Shown: positions 17,292 to 24,910, counted from the first letter of the stretch. The stretch: DNA of 64,000 nt from Ectothiorhodospira shaposhnikovii (GCF_016584105.1 NZ_NRSM01000001.1:231943-295942), one strand, 5' to 3'. The notes: a model not told the origin generated them from the sequence alone. A program made the numbers and translations.

Positions 17292-18044
17292 TCAGAAAAA
17301 GTGAAGCAAGGGGCGTTGTAATTCTGTGTCGTGGATCATCTTGGTTTTGACGCCAAATACCTGCCAAATGATATCGGGGGTCAGGACTTCATCCGGCTTA
17401 CCTATGGCAATCAAATGGCTGGATTTCATGATGGCTAGTCGATCACAACGAGCGGCCTGATTCAGGTCATGAAGTGCAACCACAATTGTGGTGTTCAGCG
17501 CTTCCACCAACTGCAAAATAGCCAACTGATTTTGAATGTCGAGGTGATTGGTCGGCTCATCAAGCAGCAGGATTTCAGGTTGCTGCGCCAACGCACGAGC
17601 TAGATGTACGCGTTGTTGCTCTCCCCCTGAAAGGGTCTGCCAGATACGATCACCCAGATGCTGAATACTGAGCTGATGCATGACCAGATCAACAACGTGC
17701 TGATCCTGATCCGACCAGGGATTAAGCAGCGAAAGCCAGGGGGTGCGACCCAGTTCAACGGCATCCCTTACCCTAATGCGCTCGTGAGTTTCTGCTTGCT
17801 GAGTGACAAATGCTAATTGGCGAGCAATACTTTCGCGGGGCAGGTCAGTCATCGCCTGTCCTTTCAGCAATACCTGCCCGGTGCTTGGCCGGGTAATGCC
17901 TGCCAGCAATCGCAGCAGTGATGATTTGCCGGAACCATTGGGGCCAATCAACCCCAGCATTTCTCCTTTCTTCACCTCAAAAGACAGAGGGTTGACCAGA
18001 GTCTTGCCACGTAGCCGATAACTGACATTTTGTACAGAAATCAT
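17292..18044 (-). CDS. ABC transporter ATPase, FecE/BtuD/HmuV type
   Basis: A 250-residue nucleotide-binding subunit of an iron-chelate or cobalamin-type importer. Walker A is GLIGPNGSGKSSLLRLL (about 32-48), the signature is LSGGEQQRVHLARAL and Walker B is ILLLDEPTNHLD, followed by the switch histidine in VVALHDLNQAARC. Its ATG overlaps the permease stop codon by four bases, so translation is coupled. The C-terminal extension with PDIIWQVFGVKT is common to FecE-like subunits. Confidence 0.93.
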   Translation of the reverse strand: MISVQNVSYRLRGKTLVNPLSFEVKKGEMLGLIGPNGSGKSSLLRLLAGITRPSTGQVLLKGQAMTDLPRESIARQLAFVTQQAETHERIRVRDAVELGRTPWLSLLNPWSDQDQHVVDLVMHQLSIQHLGDRIWQTLSGGEQQRVHLARALAQQPEILLLDEPTNHLDIQNQLAILQLVEALNTTIVVALHDLNQAARCDRLAIMKSSHLIAIGKPDEVLTPDIIWQVFGVKTKMIHDTELQRPLLHFF

Positions 18045-19075
18045 CTGTTTCTGGCTCCCCGAATAAGAATCAGGGCAAAGGCTGGAGCACCAATCAACGC
18101 AGTGACAACACCAATGGGCAAGACCTGTCCCGATACCACAATGCGCGACAGGATATCGGACATCACCAGAAAAACGGCTCCCATCAGGGCCGAGACAGGA
18201 AGTAAAATCGAGTGACGCACACCCACAAGAAAGCGGGCAGCATGAGGTATCACCAACCCCACAAAGCCAATGGAGCCAACCATTGATACCATTACGGCAG
18301 TCATTGACGCCGTCACAAGGATCAGGATCAAGCGAACCCGCGCCACAGGAATACCTAAGGAGGCCGCAGACTCGGCACCAAAAGTGAAGGCATCCAGAGC
18401 CCTTGCATAGTACAAGGCAACCGTCATACCAATGACTGCAACAGGTATCGCAAGCCAGGCATCATCCCAGCGCACTCCACTGAGATTTCCCAGCAGCCAG
18501 AACATGATGCCTCGTGCTGCTTCAGCATTTGCAGATTTGGTGATCATCAGGGCTGACAAGGCATGAAATAACTGTGCACCGGCAATCCCGGCGAGAATGA
18601 TTTGCCCGGTAACACGAGAGAGCGCCAGCACCAGACCAAAAGACAAAAGTGCGCCCAGAAAAGCCCCGGCAGACATGGACAGGATTCCTGCGCCAATGCC
18701 AACAATCGCAACAGCAACCGCACCAGCAGAAGCACCGGCAGAAATGCCTAGGATATACGGATCAACCAGCACATTTCTCAGTAGGGATTGCAGAATGACA
18801 CCGCTGACAGCCAAAGCAGCACCACAACAACAGGCAATCACTGCGCGGCTCAATCGGTATTCCCAGAGAATGCCGGCATCAATCAGATCTACAAGGTAGG
18901 TTGTGCCGAGCAGCTTGTTGGAGAAGGTTTTGTAGACTGTTTCCAGGCTGATTGCGCTTTCACCAATCATGACAGCAAGGATGATTGTTGGCAGCAAGAT
19001 ACTGGCAGAAACCAAAAAGCCTTTTATCGACCGGATAAATAAGCTTGTCGATTTATTAAGAATAAGTGTAGTCAT
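18041..19075 (-). CDS. FecCD-type ABC permease
   Basis: A 344-residue inner-membrane permease of the BtuC/FecCD/FhuB family with about ten helices. Recognisable family signatures include SRAVIACCCGAALAVSGVIL, LVDPYILGISAGASAGAV and, near the C-terminus, GSIGFVGLVIPHAARFLVG with the coupling-helix glycines contacting the ATPase. It starts six bases after the stop of the binding-protein gene upstream. The family moves iron-siderophores, haem or cobalamin; the substrate here is not determined. Confidence 0.93.
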   Translation of the reverse strand: MTTLILNKSTSLFIRSIKGFLVSASILLPTIILAVMIGESAISLETVYKTFSNKLLGTTYLVDLIDAGILWEYRLSRAVIACCCGAALAVSGVILQSLLRNVLVDPYILGISAGASAGAVAVAIVGIGAGILSMSAGAFLGALLSFGLVLALSRVTGQIILAGIAGAQLFHALSALMITKSANAEAARGIMFWLLGNLSGVRWDDAWLAIPVAVIGMTVALYYARALDAFTFGAESAASLGIPVARVRLILILVTASMTAVMVSMVGSIGFVGLVIPHAARFLVGVRHSILLPVSALMGAVFLVMSDILSRIVVSGQVLPIGVVTALIGAPAFALILIRGARNR

Positions 19076-19081
19076 CTGCGG

Positions 19082-20110
19082 CTATTCCCTTGCAAAGTCC
19101 ATATCTTTTAAAGCCGCACTGAGCTTTTCCAGTCCATCTATTGAACGTAGAGTGGCGCGCATCGCTTGGGCATCCATGATCACAATTCGATCATTCAGTA
19201 CCGCATCCATATGGCGAGTCACTGAATCTGTGCGCAGGAATTCCAGTTTTTTTCGATAATCATCACCATCAAAGCGGCGACGCGTCATTTCAGCAATGAC
19301 AAGGATATCCGGGTTGGCTCTGGCAATGCTTTCCCAGCCAACGGAAGGCCATTCTTCCTTTGCGTCAATGACATTTCGGATGCCAAGGCTTGCAAGCATC
19401 CAGGCCGGAACCCCGGTGCTGCCTGCAACCCAGGGGTCCATTTGAATATCGGCGCTGGAAAACCAGAACACTGCCGACAGTTTTTCATAACCCTGCTGGC
19501 TTGATTGCAGGATTACCGCCGATTCACGATTCTTTATCTCGCTGATCAGCGCTTCACCTCTGTGCTGAACATCAAAAATCCTGGAAAGATTGCGAATACT
19601 CTGAAATAGCTTGTCCAGGCTGAAAACAACAGGGCCAGACGAAGCCCCATCAGTCCTCAGTTCCGGACACTCGGAGTCCATCACGTAAGTATTTACACCA
19701 AGAGAGTGAAACTGCTCTCGCTTGCCAACAACTCCTTGCGGACCCACAGCGAACATAAAGTCTGCTGTCACCAGGTCTGGTCTTTTGCTGACAACACGCT
19801 CAAAGCTTGGAAAATTATCTGCCAGACGCTCAATCCTTGAATTCACTTGGTCAAACTCTTCACTAACATCAGTGAACCAGTTGGAAGTACCCACAACACG
19901 ATCATGCAAACCGAGGTGATAAAGCAGTTCAGTGGATGCCTGACCAATGGTCACAACACGCTGAGGTGGAAGATTCACCCTGATATTCTGGCCGCAGTTT
20001 TCTACCGTTAGTGGAAAATTTTGCTGGTGACTAAAGGCCGTTGTTGCGCCACCTGCCAGAACCCAGGCCAGCAACATGAAGCTGGAAACAGGTTTAATTA
20101 AACCAGACAT
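19082..20110 (-). CDS. FecB/BtuF-like periplasmic binding protein (copy 2 in the operon)
   Basis: A class III helical-backbone binding protein of 342 residues from ATG at 20110, with AAAGAGG just upstream; the longer reading frame would start inside the inverted repeat. The signal peptide core is FMLLAWVLAGGATTAFS. RVVTIGQASTELLYHLGL and RVVGTSNWFTDV are shared almost word for word with the next gene upstream, and SVGWESIARANPDILVIAEM is the second-lobe core. The pair is a tandem duplication that has diverged. It is directly followed by the permease. Confidence 0.9.
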   Translation of the reverse strand: MSGLIKPVSSFMLLAWVLAGGATTAFSHQQNFPLTVENCGQNIRVNLPPQRVVTIGQASTELLYHLGLHDRVVGTSNWFTDVSEEFDQVNSRIERLADNFPSFERVVSKRPDLVTADFMFAVGPQGVVGKREQFHSLGVNTYVMDSECPELRTDGASSGPVVFSLDKLFQSIRNLSRIFDVQHRGEALISEIKNRESAVILQSSQQGYEKLSAVFWFSSADIQMDPWVAGSTGVPAWMLASLGIRNVIDAKEEWPSVGWESIARANPDILVIAEMTRRRFDGDDYRKKLEFLRTDSVTRHMDAVLNDRIVIMDAQAMRATLRSIDGLEKLSAALKDMDFARE

Positions 20111-20140
20111 ACCAAACCTCTTTAACGCAGTACAAAGTGC

Positions 20141-20244
20141 TATTAACCCGGCAATCAAAAAAATTACTTTACTTCGTTTTTAATCTTTAAAAAATCATCA
20201 ACTTACAGCATGTGATACAGATATAAATGATTGCCGGGTTAATA
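20141..20244. repeat. 17-bp perfect inverted repeat between the two binding-protein genes
   Basis: TATTAACCCGGCAATCA at 20141-20157 is the exact reverse complement of 20228-20244, enclosing 70 AT-rich bases. The arms contain the same CCGGCAATCA core as the terminator hairpin at 14703-14748. It may attenuate or process the operon transcript after the first gene, or be a small mobile hairpin repeat. Confidence 0.75.
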
Positions 20245-20250
20245 TTTCGG

Positions 20251-21279
20251 TTATCTGGCCTTGCTGAACATTGTGATGGCATCACCCAGCTTTTCCAGCC
20301 CTTCTATTGAGCGCAATGTCACTTCCATCGCATGGGCATCCATGACCACAATACGATCATTAATAACGGCATCCATGTGGCGTGTGACGGGGTCTGTACG
20401 CAGGAATTCGATTTTTTTCTCATAATCATCAGCCTCAAAACGACGACGACTCATCTCGGCAATAACAATGATGTCGGGGTTGGCTCGGGCAATGGATTCC
20501 CAGCTAACGTAGGGCCAGACCTCATTGGATTCGACAATATTGCGTATGCCCAGGGTTGACATCATCCAGCCGGGCACGGCCAGACCGCCAGCTACCCATG
20601 GGTCCATTTCCAGTGTTGCACTTGAATACCAGAACACCGCTGATAAGCCATCCACATTCAGTTTTTCGACTTTGGCTATGGCAGCAGCCTCACGCTCGCG
20701 GATCTGGTTGATCAACTCTTCTCCCTTTGGTTTCACATCAAACAGAGTCGATAGATCCCTGATGCTCTGGTAGAGATTGTCCAGCGTGAACATTGTTGTG
20801 CGCACACCGTCCACACCTCGGCTGGAATCCTGATTCAGGCACTGGGACGCTAGCACATAGGTGTTTATTCCCAGCGAGTGAAACTGTTCACGTGTGCCTA
20901 CCACTCCCTGCGGACCAATACTGAAAAGAAAGTCGGTTGTGACCAGGTCCGGTCTTCTGGATACCAGACTTTCAAAGCTGGGGAAGTTATCAGCTATACG
21001 TTCGATACCGGCATTGACCTGACGAAACTCTTCCGCAACATCCGTAAACCAGTTGGAAGTACCCACAACACGATCATGTAAACCCAGGCTGTAGAGCATT
21101 TCCGTGGTTGCCTGTCCCACAGTGATCACACGCTCAGGAGGTGAAGATAACTTGAGTTGATGTCCGCAATTATCCAGCGCCTCTGGCAGAGACTGCCCCA
21201 TTACCAGGCTGGGAACTCCTGTCAGGATGCCCGCAATCAGAAAAAATCGTGAAAGTGGCTGAGAAAAAATAACGGCCAT
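20251..21279 (-). CDS. FecB/BtuF-like periplasmic binding protein (copy 1, operon leader)
   Basis: First gene of the seven-gene operon; 342 residues from ATG at 21279. GGAGG sits seven bases before it and overlaps the alternative ATG at 21291. The signal peptide core is FFLIAGILTGVPSLVMGQ. Conserved blocks RVITVGQATTEMLYSLGL, RVVGTSNWFTDV and YVSWESIARANPDIIVIAEM match the second copy downstream. A cysteine pair pattern (DNCGHQL; ASQCLNQD) is kept in both copies (ENCGQNI; DSECPEL), suggesting a disulfide. Two paralogues feeding one permease suggest two ligand forms. Confidence 0.9.
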   Translation of the reverse strand: MAVIFSQPLSRFFLIAGILTGVPSLVMGQSLPEALDNCGHQLKLSSPPERVITVGQATTEMLYSLGLHDRVVGTSNWFTDVAEEFRQVNAGIERIADNFPSFESLVSRRPDLVTTDFLFSIGPQGVVGTREQFHSLGINTYVLASQCLNQDSSRGVDGVRTTMFTLDNLYQSIRDLSTLFDVKPKGEELINQIREREAAAIAKVEKLNVDGLSAVFWYSSATLEMDPWVAGGLAVPGWMMSTLGIRNIVESNEVWPYVSWESIARANPDIIVIAEMSRRRFEADDYEKKIEFLRTDPVTRHMDAVINDRIVVMDAHAMEVTLRSIEGLEKLGDAITMFSKAR

Positions 21280-21345
21280 GTATACCTCCATGAATGGATA
21301 TGTATTCGTATAAAGCTCCAGCGAGGCAGCATTATTCTCTTACTT

Positions 21346-21396
21346 GCTAATGATTATCAATTGATTTATCATCAGGTCAGTATTCCTTTAGGGAAT
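21346..21396. promoter_or_regulatory. Fur-like box and ATTCC-N5-GGAAT palindrome, copy nearer the operon
   Basis: GCTAATGATTATCAA (21346-21360) resembles half to two-thirds of a Fur box. Twenty-two bases on stands the perfect palindrome ATTCCTTTAGGGAAT (21382-21396), which also fits the LysR T-N11-A rule. The block is a direct repeat of the one at 21464-21514 and lies about 70-120 bp upstream of the binding-protein start, where it could control the operon promoter. Confidence 0.65.
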
Positions 21397-21463
21397 GCTT
21401 TTTACCGGAAAGAGGTGTCGGATACGCTAAAAATCCAACAAATACAATAGCATCGCTCTTTGT

Positions 21464-21514
21464 GATAATGATTATCAATAAATTTTTTATCAAATAAGTA
21501 TTCCTTTATGGAAT
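21464..21514. promoter_or_regulatory. Fur-like box and ATTCC-N5-GGAAT palindrome, copy at the LysR start
   Basis: GATAATGATTATCAATA (21464-21480) is a good match to the first part of the Fur consensus. The palindrome ATTCCTTTATGGAAT occupies 21500-21514. Both elements sit exactly 118 bp from their counterparts at 21346-21396. The palindrome covers the first possible ATG (21508) of the regulator gene, consistent with autoregulation and with a translation start farther downstream. Confidence 0.65.
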
Positions 21515-21561
21515 GTAGTCAGGCAGTAATGAACAAACCGACCAAGGTCAGCAGAGAAAAG

Positions 21562-22473
21562 ATGTGCGATATATTTAATATCCGTCAGATAGAAGCCTTC
21601 CGGGCGGTCATCAAACATGGTTCGGTCAGCAGGGCTGCCAACTATCTGTTTGTAACCCAGTCAGCTGTCAGCAAGCTGATATCAGCCCTGGAGGAGGACA
21701 CAGGCTTAGCCTTGTTTGAACGGCGTTCAGGTCGTCTGCAGCCGACTTCAGCCGCGTTGAAGCTCTACGAGCACAGTGATCGTATTTTTACCGAGCTTTC
21801 CCAGTTGGGCCGAGAAATAAAATTATTAAAAGACGATTGCCCAAGGATTTTTTCCATAGGGCTTCTGCCGGCTCTGGCAAGCCAGTACTCAGCTGAAGTG
21901 TGCAAGGTTTTTCGTGAAAAACATCCAAACATCCATCTTTCACTAATTGTTGGTAATAGCGCCATGATCAAAGATCTTTTGATCAGTAGAAAGCTGGATG
22001 TCGGTATTGTTTCAACACCGATCAATCATCCTGACTTTGTTTCAGAGCCGGTGCTGAAGTCATCATTGGTGTGTATTCTTCCTCAAGACCACCAGCTGGC
22101 GGACAGAGAGATGATTCATGCGCAGGATCTGCATCAGATAGAATTTATAGACTACAATCCGAATGACCTGAGTAGTGCAGTACAAAGCAAGCTATTTGAT
22201 CAATTTGGTTGCAACCCAAAGCTGACCATAGATGCCACAACAGCTTCTCTGGTCATCAATCTGGTCGAATCTGGCTTTGGTGTGGGGATGGTTCATCCGG
22301 CATCAGCCTACTGGCGTAAAACATCTCTCTGCATCAAGCCCTTTTTTCCACAAACTCCCGTTTCCTATTGTTTTTGTCATGACCAGGGCTTGCATAATTC
22401 ATATCTTATTAGATCCTATTTAGAATGCATGAACGAAGTTTACTATCAGGTTTTTCCGCGAGTGGAGATGTAA
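21562..22473 (+). CDS. LysR-family transcriptional regulator
   Basis: A 303-residue regulator, divergent from the metal-uptake operon. I prefer ATG at 21562 (starting MCDIFNIRQIEAFRAVI) because family members begin close to this helix and the palindrome at 21500-21514 covers the upstream ATG at 21508; ATG at 21529 remains possible. The winged helix spans about residues 6-64, with recognition helix VTQSAVSKLISALE and the LFERRSGRLQPT wing. The effector domain follows (SIGLLPALASQYS, GIVSTP, VESGFGVGMVHPAS). The ligand is unknown; occupying the Fur-boxed intergenic region suggests dual control by iron and by the transported compound. Confidence 0.88.
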   Translation: MCDIFNIRQIEAFRAVIKHGSVSRAANYLFVTQSAVSKLISALEEDTGLALFERRSGRLQPTSAALKLYEHSDRIFTELSQLGREIKLLKDDCPRIFSIGLLPALASQYSAEVCKVFREKHPNIHLSLIVGNSAMIKDLLISRKLDVGIVSTPINHPDFVSEPVLKSSLVCILPQDHQLADREMIHAQDLHQIEFIDYNPNDLSSAVQSKLFDQFGCNPKLTIDATTASLVINLVESGFGVGMVHPASAYWRKTSLCIKPFFPQTPVSYCFCHDQGLHNSYLIRSYLECMNEVYYQVFPRVEM

Positions 22474-22604
22474 ATGCCATCAAGAGAGTATTTAAAAAAT
22501 GAATTATCATTTGGAGTATTGATCACGGTGCAGGAACCAGAACCATGATCAAGTGGGGGCGGCCACCTAACAGGCCGTTGAAATTCTCATGACAACGGGT
22601 CGTT

Positions 22605-22903
22605 TCATGCAGGTGAAAGGATCAGCGGCCCGGCGTCATTTCGCTTGATCGGGGTGCGAAATGGGTCGCTTGGAGGTTGTTTTCGGGCCAGGTTGTAGGC
22701 TGCGCAGGTAAGCAGCCACAGATGATCGATTTTGGCCACGCTACGTTGTGACCATGTCCACCGCAGCCGTGCGTCTTCTCACGCCGCTGACTGGGGGCAG
22801 TTCGTGATCCATGATCAGGCCGTTGCAGTTCTCCATCAGGGTGTGGCTCTGGTAGCAGAACTGCGCGCCCTGATCCCGGCTCTTGCGATAAAGCCGAAAG
22901 ATG
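22605..22903 (-). pseudogene. IS5-type transposase remnant (catalytic C-terminal half)
   Basis: Reading leftward from 22903, one frame gives RLYRKSRDQGAQF and SHTLMENCNGLIMDHEL, the signature of IS5-family DDE transposases. It then hits a stop, and after an apparent internal deletion near 22747 a frame resumes with SVAKIDHLWLLTCAAYNLAR, the usual C-terminal helix. No intact reading frame or start remains. It abuts the 3' end of the DUF938 gene on one side and the AT-rich island on the other. Confidence 0.75.
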
Positions 22904-22907
22904 GATT

Positions 22908-23555
22908 TTACGGTCCTCCGTCAGACACCCGTTCCAGGATGATGGAGAAATTGTTCACCGGCATGTCGATCACGGATTGCAGGGAAAGCCCATGTTCCCG
23001 CCCCGCAGTTTCGATGCTGGCGATGTCCCGCACCCCCCAGGCCGGGTTCTGGGCCCGGAGATACTGGTCAAACCGCTGGTTGCTGGGCGCGGTATGTCTC
23101 CCATCGCGGGAGTAGGGGCCGTAGAGGTAGAGCAGGCCACCCGGCATCAAATATTTGCCGGCATTCTTGAGCAGGCCCGCCGTGGTGGCCCATGGGGAGA
23201 TGTGCGCCACGTTGATGCAAACCATGGCTGTAAAGCCATCGCTGGGTGGCCGATCGGATTGTCCCAGCTCCCAGTCAGTCTGACTCGCATCCAGCCGCAC
23301 CGGTGCATTCAGGTTGGGCAGGGAGACATACTGCCGCCAGGCCTCGATGCTCTTCAGGTGATGCGGGTCAACATCGGTGGGCCACCAAGTGATCCCGGGG
23401 AATTCACGGGCAAAGTCAACCACATGCTGACCGGTCCCGCTACCCACTTCCAGGGCGCGACCTTCCAGGTCCCGGAAGGCCTCCCGCAGTACCGTCAGAA
23501 TGGGCGTGATGTTTTCGTGGTAGGAGGCAGAATCCAGGCGGGTGTCGGGGGGCAT
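22908..23555 (-). CDS. DUF938 family SAM-dependent methyltransferase-like protein
   Basis: The intact 215-residue copy of the gene whose decayed duplicate lies at 14148-14508. The AdoMet-binding glycine motif is LEVGSGTGQHVVDFA (about 36-50), followed by the acidic loop WPTDVDP. Family-typical blocks SASYHENITPILTVL, CINVAHISPW and GLLYLYGPYSRDGRHTAPSN are present. The C-terminus ends shortly (SDGGP) at the transposase remnant, so the last residues may differ from the ancestral protein. DUF938 proteins resemble methyltransferases but no substrate is established. Confidence 0.85.
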   Translation of the reverse strand: MPPDTRLDSASYHENITPILTVLREAFRDLEGRALEVGSGTGQHVVDFAREFPGITWWPTDVDPHHLKSIEAWRQYVSLPNLNAPVRLDASQTDWELGQSDRPPSDGFTAMVCINVAHISPWATTAGLLKNAGKYLMPGGLLYLYGPYSRDGRHTAPSNQRFDQYLRAQNPAWGVRDIASIETAGREHGLSLQSVIDMPVNNFSIILERVSDGGP

Positions 23556-23907
23556 CAGGTCGCGCTCCGTGGCAAGGGGGGTGCCCTACTGTAGGCATCA
23601 ATCGGGGCAGGAGGCAAAATCCTGGCCGACGTTTGCCATGTGTCTGTCAACTTGACTCGGTATGAGTCCTGGCCAGTAACGCTTGGACGATGATCTGGGC
23701 CTGAACGAAACGATGATGGTTTTGCAGCATCCGCCCCCCACCGGATACAGGAGTGCCAATTCGGGCCCGCTGGTTTACGACTCGTCCAGCCGAAAGGGCA
23801 TGGCGGGGGGATGATCCGTGCCGCCGGCTATTCGTTCGTCAGAAGCTAATGCTATCCATCGGTGGAAACATTCGCAGCCGGGTCATTTTCTCATCAACCC
23901 TGATTGA
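23556..23907. other. gene-poor stretch left of the hicAB cassette
   Basis: About 350 bases with no reading frame I can support. A 77-codon ORF at 23753 continues into the cassette repeat and has no recognisable product. The stretch may hold decayed insertion-sequence DNA, given the remnants on both sides, but no motif is legible. Confidence 0.4.
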
Positions 23908-24008
23908 GAGGGTGTTTACAAAAAATCTAATGTGTGAGGCGCCGCAACAGCATGCGTGCTTGTGTCAGCCAGACCCAAGCCTCTGATGCGTGGCAGTCCG
24001 AGGGAGCG

Positions 24009-24344
24009 TTATGCCGACAGCTCGTGCTCAATAGCCGTGGCCACGAACTGGTTGAGGCTCTGCCCCTTGGCCATGGCGGCGTTGACGGCTTTTTTGTGCA
24101 GTTCCTCAGGCAGGCGCACCTGGAACTTGCCGGAATAGGACTTGGTCGGCTTGATGCCTCGCTCCCGGCACTCCTCGAGAAAGACCCGCAGCGACACCAG
24201 GCCTTCCTCGCGCAGCTTGGCCACGCTGTCGGCGTAGAAGTCTGCGCCGCCGTTCAGGCCGGTGAACTCGCCGCGGAACATCTCGATATCCGGGTCGTAC
24301 TGGATGACGGCACGATAGCCGTCGATGATCATGATGTTGTTCAC
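24009..24344 (-). CDS. hicB: HicB-type antitoxin with ribbon-helix-helix C-terminus
   Basis: A 111-residue antitoxin from GTG at 24344, which overlaps the toxin's TGA stop by three bases; this coupling fixes the start. The partial RNase H-like fold of HicB is seen in GYRAVIQYDPDIEMFRGEF, followed by SVAKLREEGLVSLRVFLEEC and a C-terminal ribbon-helix-helix (SGKFQVRLPEELHKKAVNAA, KGQSLNQFVATAIEHEL) that should bind the operator upstream of hicA. It neutralises the HicA RNase by blocking its active site. Confidence 0.9.
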   Translation of the reverse strand: MNNIMIIDGYRAVIQYDPDIEMFRGEFTGLNGGADFYADSVAKLREEGLVSLRVFLEECRERGIKPTKSYSGKFQVRLPEELHKKAVNAAMAKGQSLNQFVATAIEHELSA

Positions 24345-24595
24345 GGGGTCTCTCCGTTTTCTTCCAACCACTTGCGGATGCTGGCCACCGCACCCTTGTC
24401 GGTATCCGGTGAGGGATGGGGGCGATGGAACACTCGCACCTCGCCAAACAGCACGACGGCGATACGCGAGCCCTCCCGTTCCTGGATGTCAGCACCCAGC
24501 GCCCTGAACAGCGATTCAATGTCGCTCCAAGGGAGCGATCCAGGCGTGGGTCGACTGAAGATGGCGGCCAGCGTCTTGGCATGCTTTCGCTTCAT
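24341..24595 (-). CDS. hicA: HicA-type mRNA interferase toxin
   Basis: An 84-residue toxin with the double-stranded-RNA-binding-like fold. The start KRKHAKTLAAIFSRP and the helix WSDIESLFRALGADI match HicA. The usual catalytic histidine lies in the conserved strand after the GSR turn; here VFHRPHPSPD offers two histidines. SIRKWLEENGETP is the C-terminal helix. HicA cleaves mRNA and tmRNA when HicB is depleted. It is the first gene of the pair and uses the palindromic operator just upstream. Confidence 0.88.
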   Translation of the reverse strand: MKRKHAKTLAAIFSRPTPGSLPWSDIESLFRALGADIQEREGSRIAVVLFGEVRVFHRPHPSPDTDKGAVASIRKWLEENGETP

Positions 24596-24603
24596 GCTCT
24601 AAT

Positions 24604-24622
24604 GGTACTGAATATTAGTACC
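24604..24622 (-). promoter_or_regulatory. hicAB operator overlapping a -10-like box
   Basis: GGTACT and its complement AGTACC are separated by seven bases (GAATATT) 9-27 bp upstream of the hicA start. On the minus strand the centre reads TAATAT, a good -10 hexamer. A repressor on this palindrome would block transcription, as expected for HicB autoregulation. Confidence 0.65.
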
Positions 24623-24691
24623 GCGAACCAGAGCATTGATTTTTTGTAAACACCCTCTGAAGGGGGCTCGAAAAATACGCTCTACCCGGTC

Positions 24692-24900
24692 ATGAGACAG
24701 GCAGGCCTCCGCCGTGACGCTGCCGAAGCTGAATCGGGTGGTGGACTGGGAGATGTTTCGCCCGGTACCCGTATTGTCGCGCGATCTCTTGGAAACAAAC
24801 ACCAGCAACGCTGGCACAGTGCAGGGCAACCCACGCTGGGATGCAAAGCCATGCCACCAGAGCACGGCAAAATGCTTCTGGATTCTCCGGTTTTTCCGTA
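24692..24900 (+). pseudogene. IS5-type transposase remnant (N-terminal part)
   Basis: The start MRQAGL and, in another frame, TLPKLNRVVDWEMFRPV resemble the beginning of IS5-family transposases (methionine-rich start, then 'h-D-W-E-x-F-R-P'). The frame is interrupted and the sequence is lost before coaBC begins at 24911. It stands directly right of the hicAB cassette and could be what is left of the element that supplied the ends. Confidence 0.6.
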
Positions 24901-24910
24901 GACTCTTCCC

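Larger units (their letters stand above)
23908..24657. mobile_element. hicAB-carrying cassette with perfect terminal inverted repeats
   Basis: GAGGGTGTTTACAAAAAATC at 23908-23927 is the exact reverse complement of 24638-24657. The trinucleotide TGA precedes the left end (23905-23907) and follows the right end (24658-24660), as a 3-bp target duplication would. The 750-bp element encodes HicA and HicB and no transposase. Ends beginning GAG and a T-N-A target duplication fit the IS1031-like subgroup of the IS5 family. It therefore looks like a non-autonomous mobile insertion cassette mobilised in trans. An IS5-type transposase 5' remnant begins just right of it. Confidence 0.75.
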
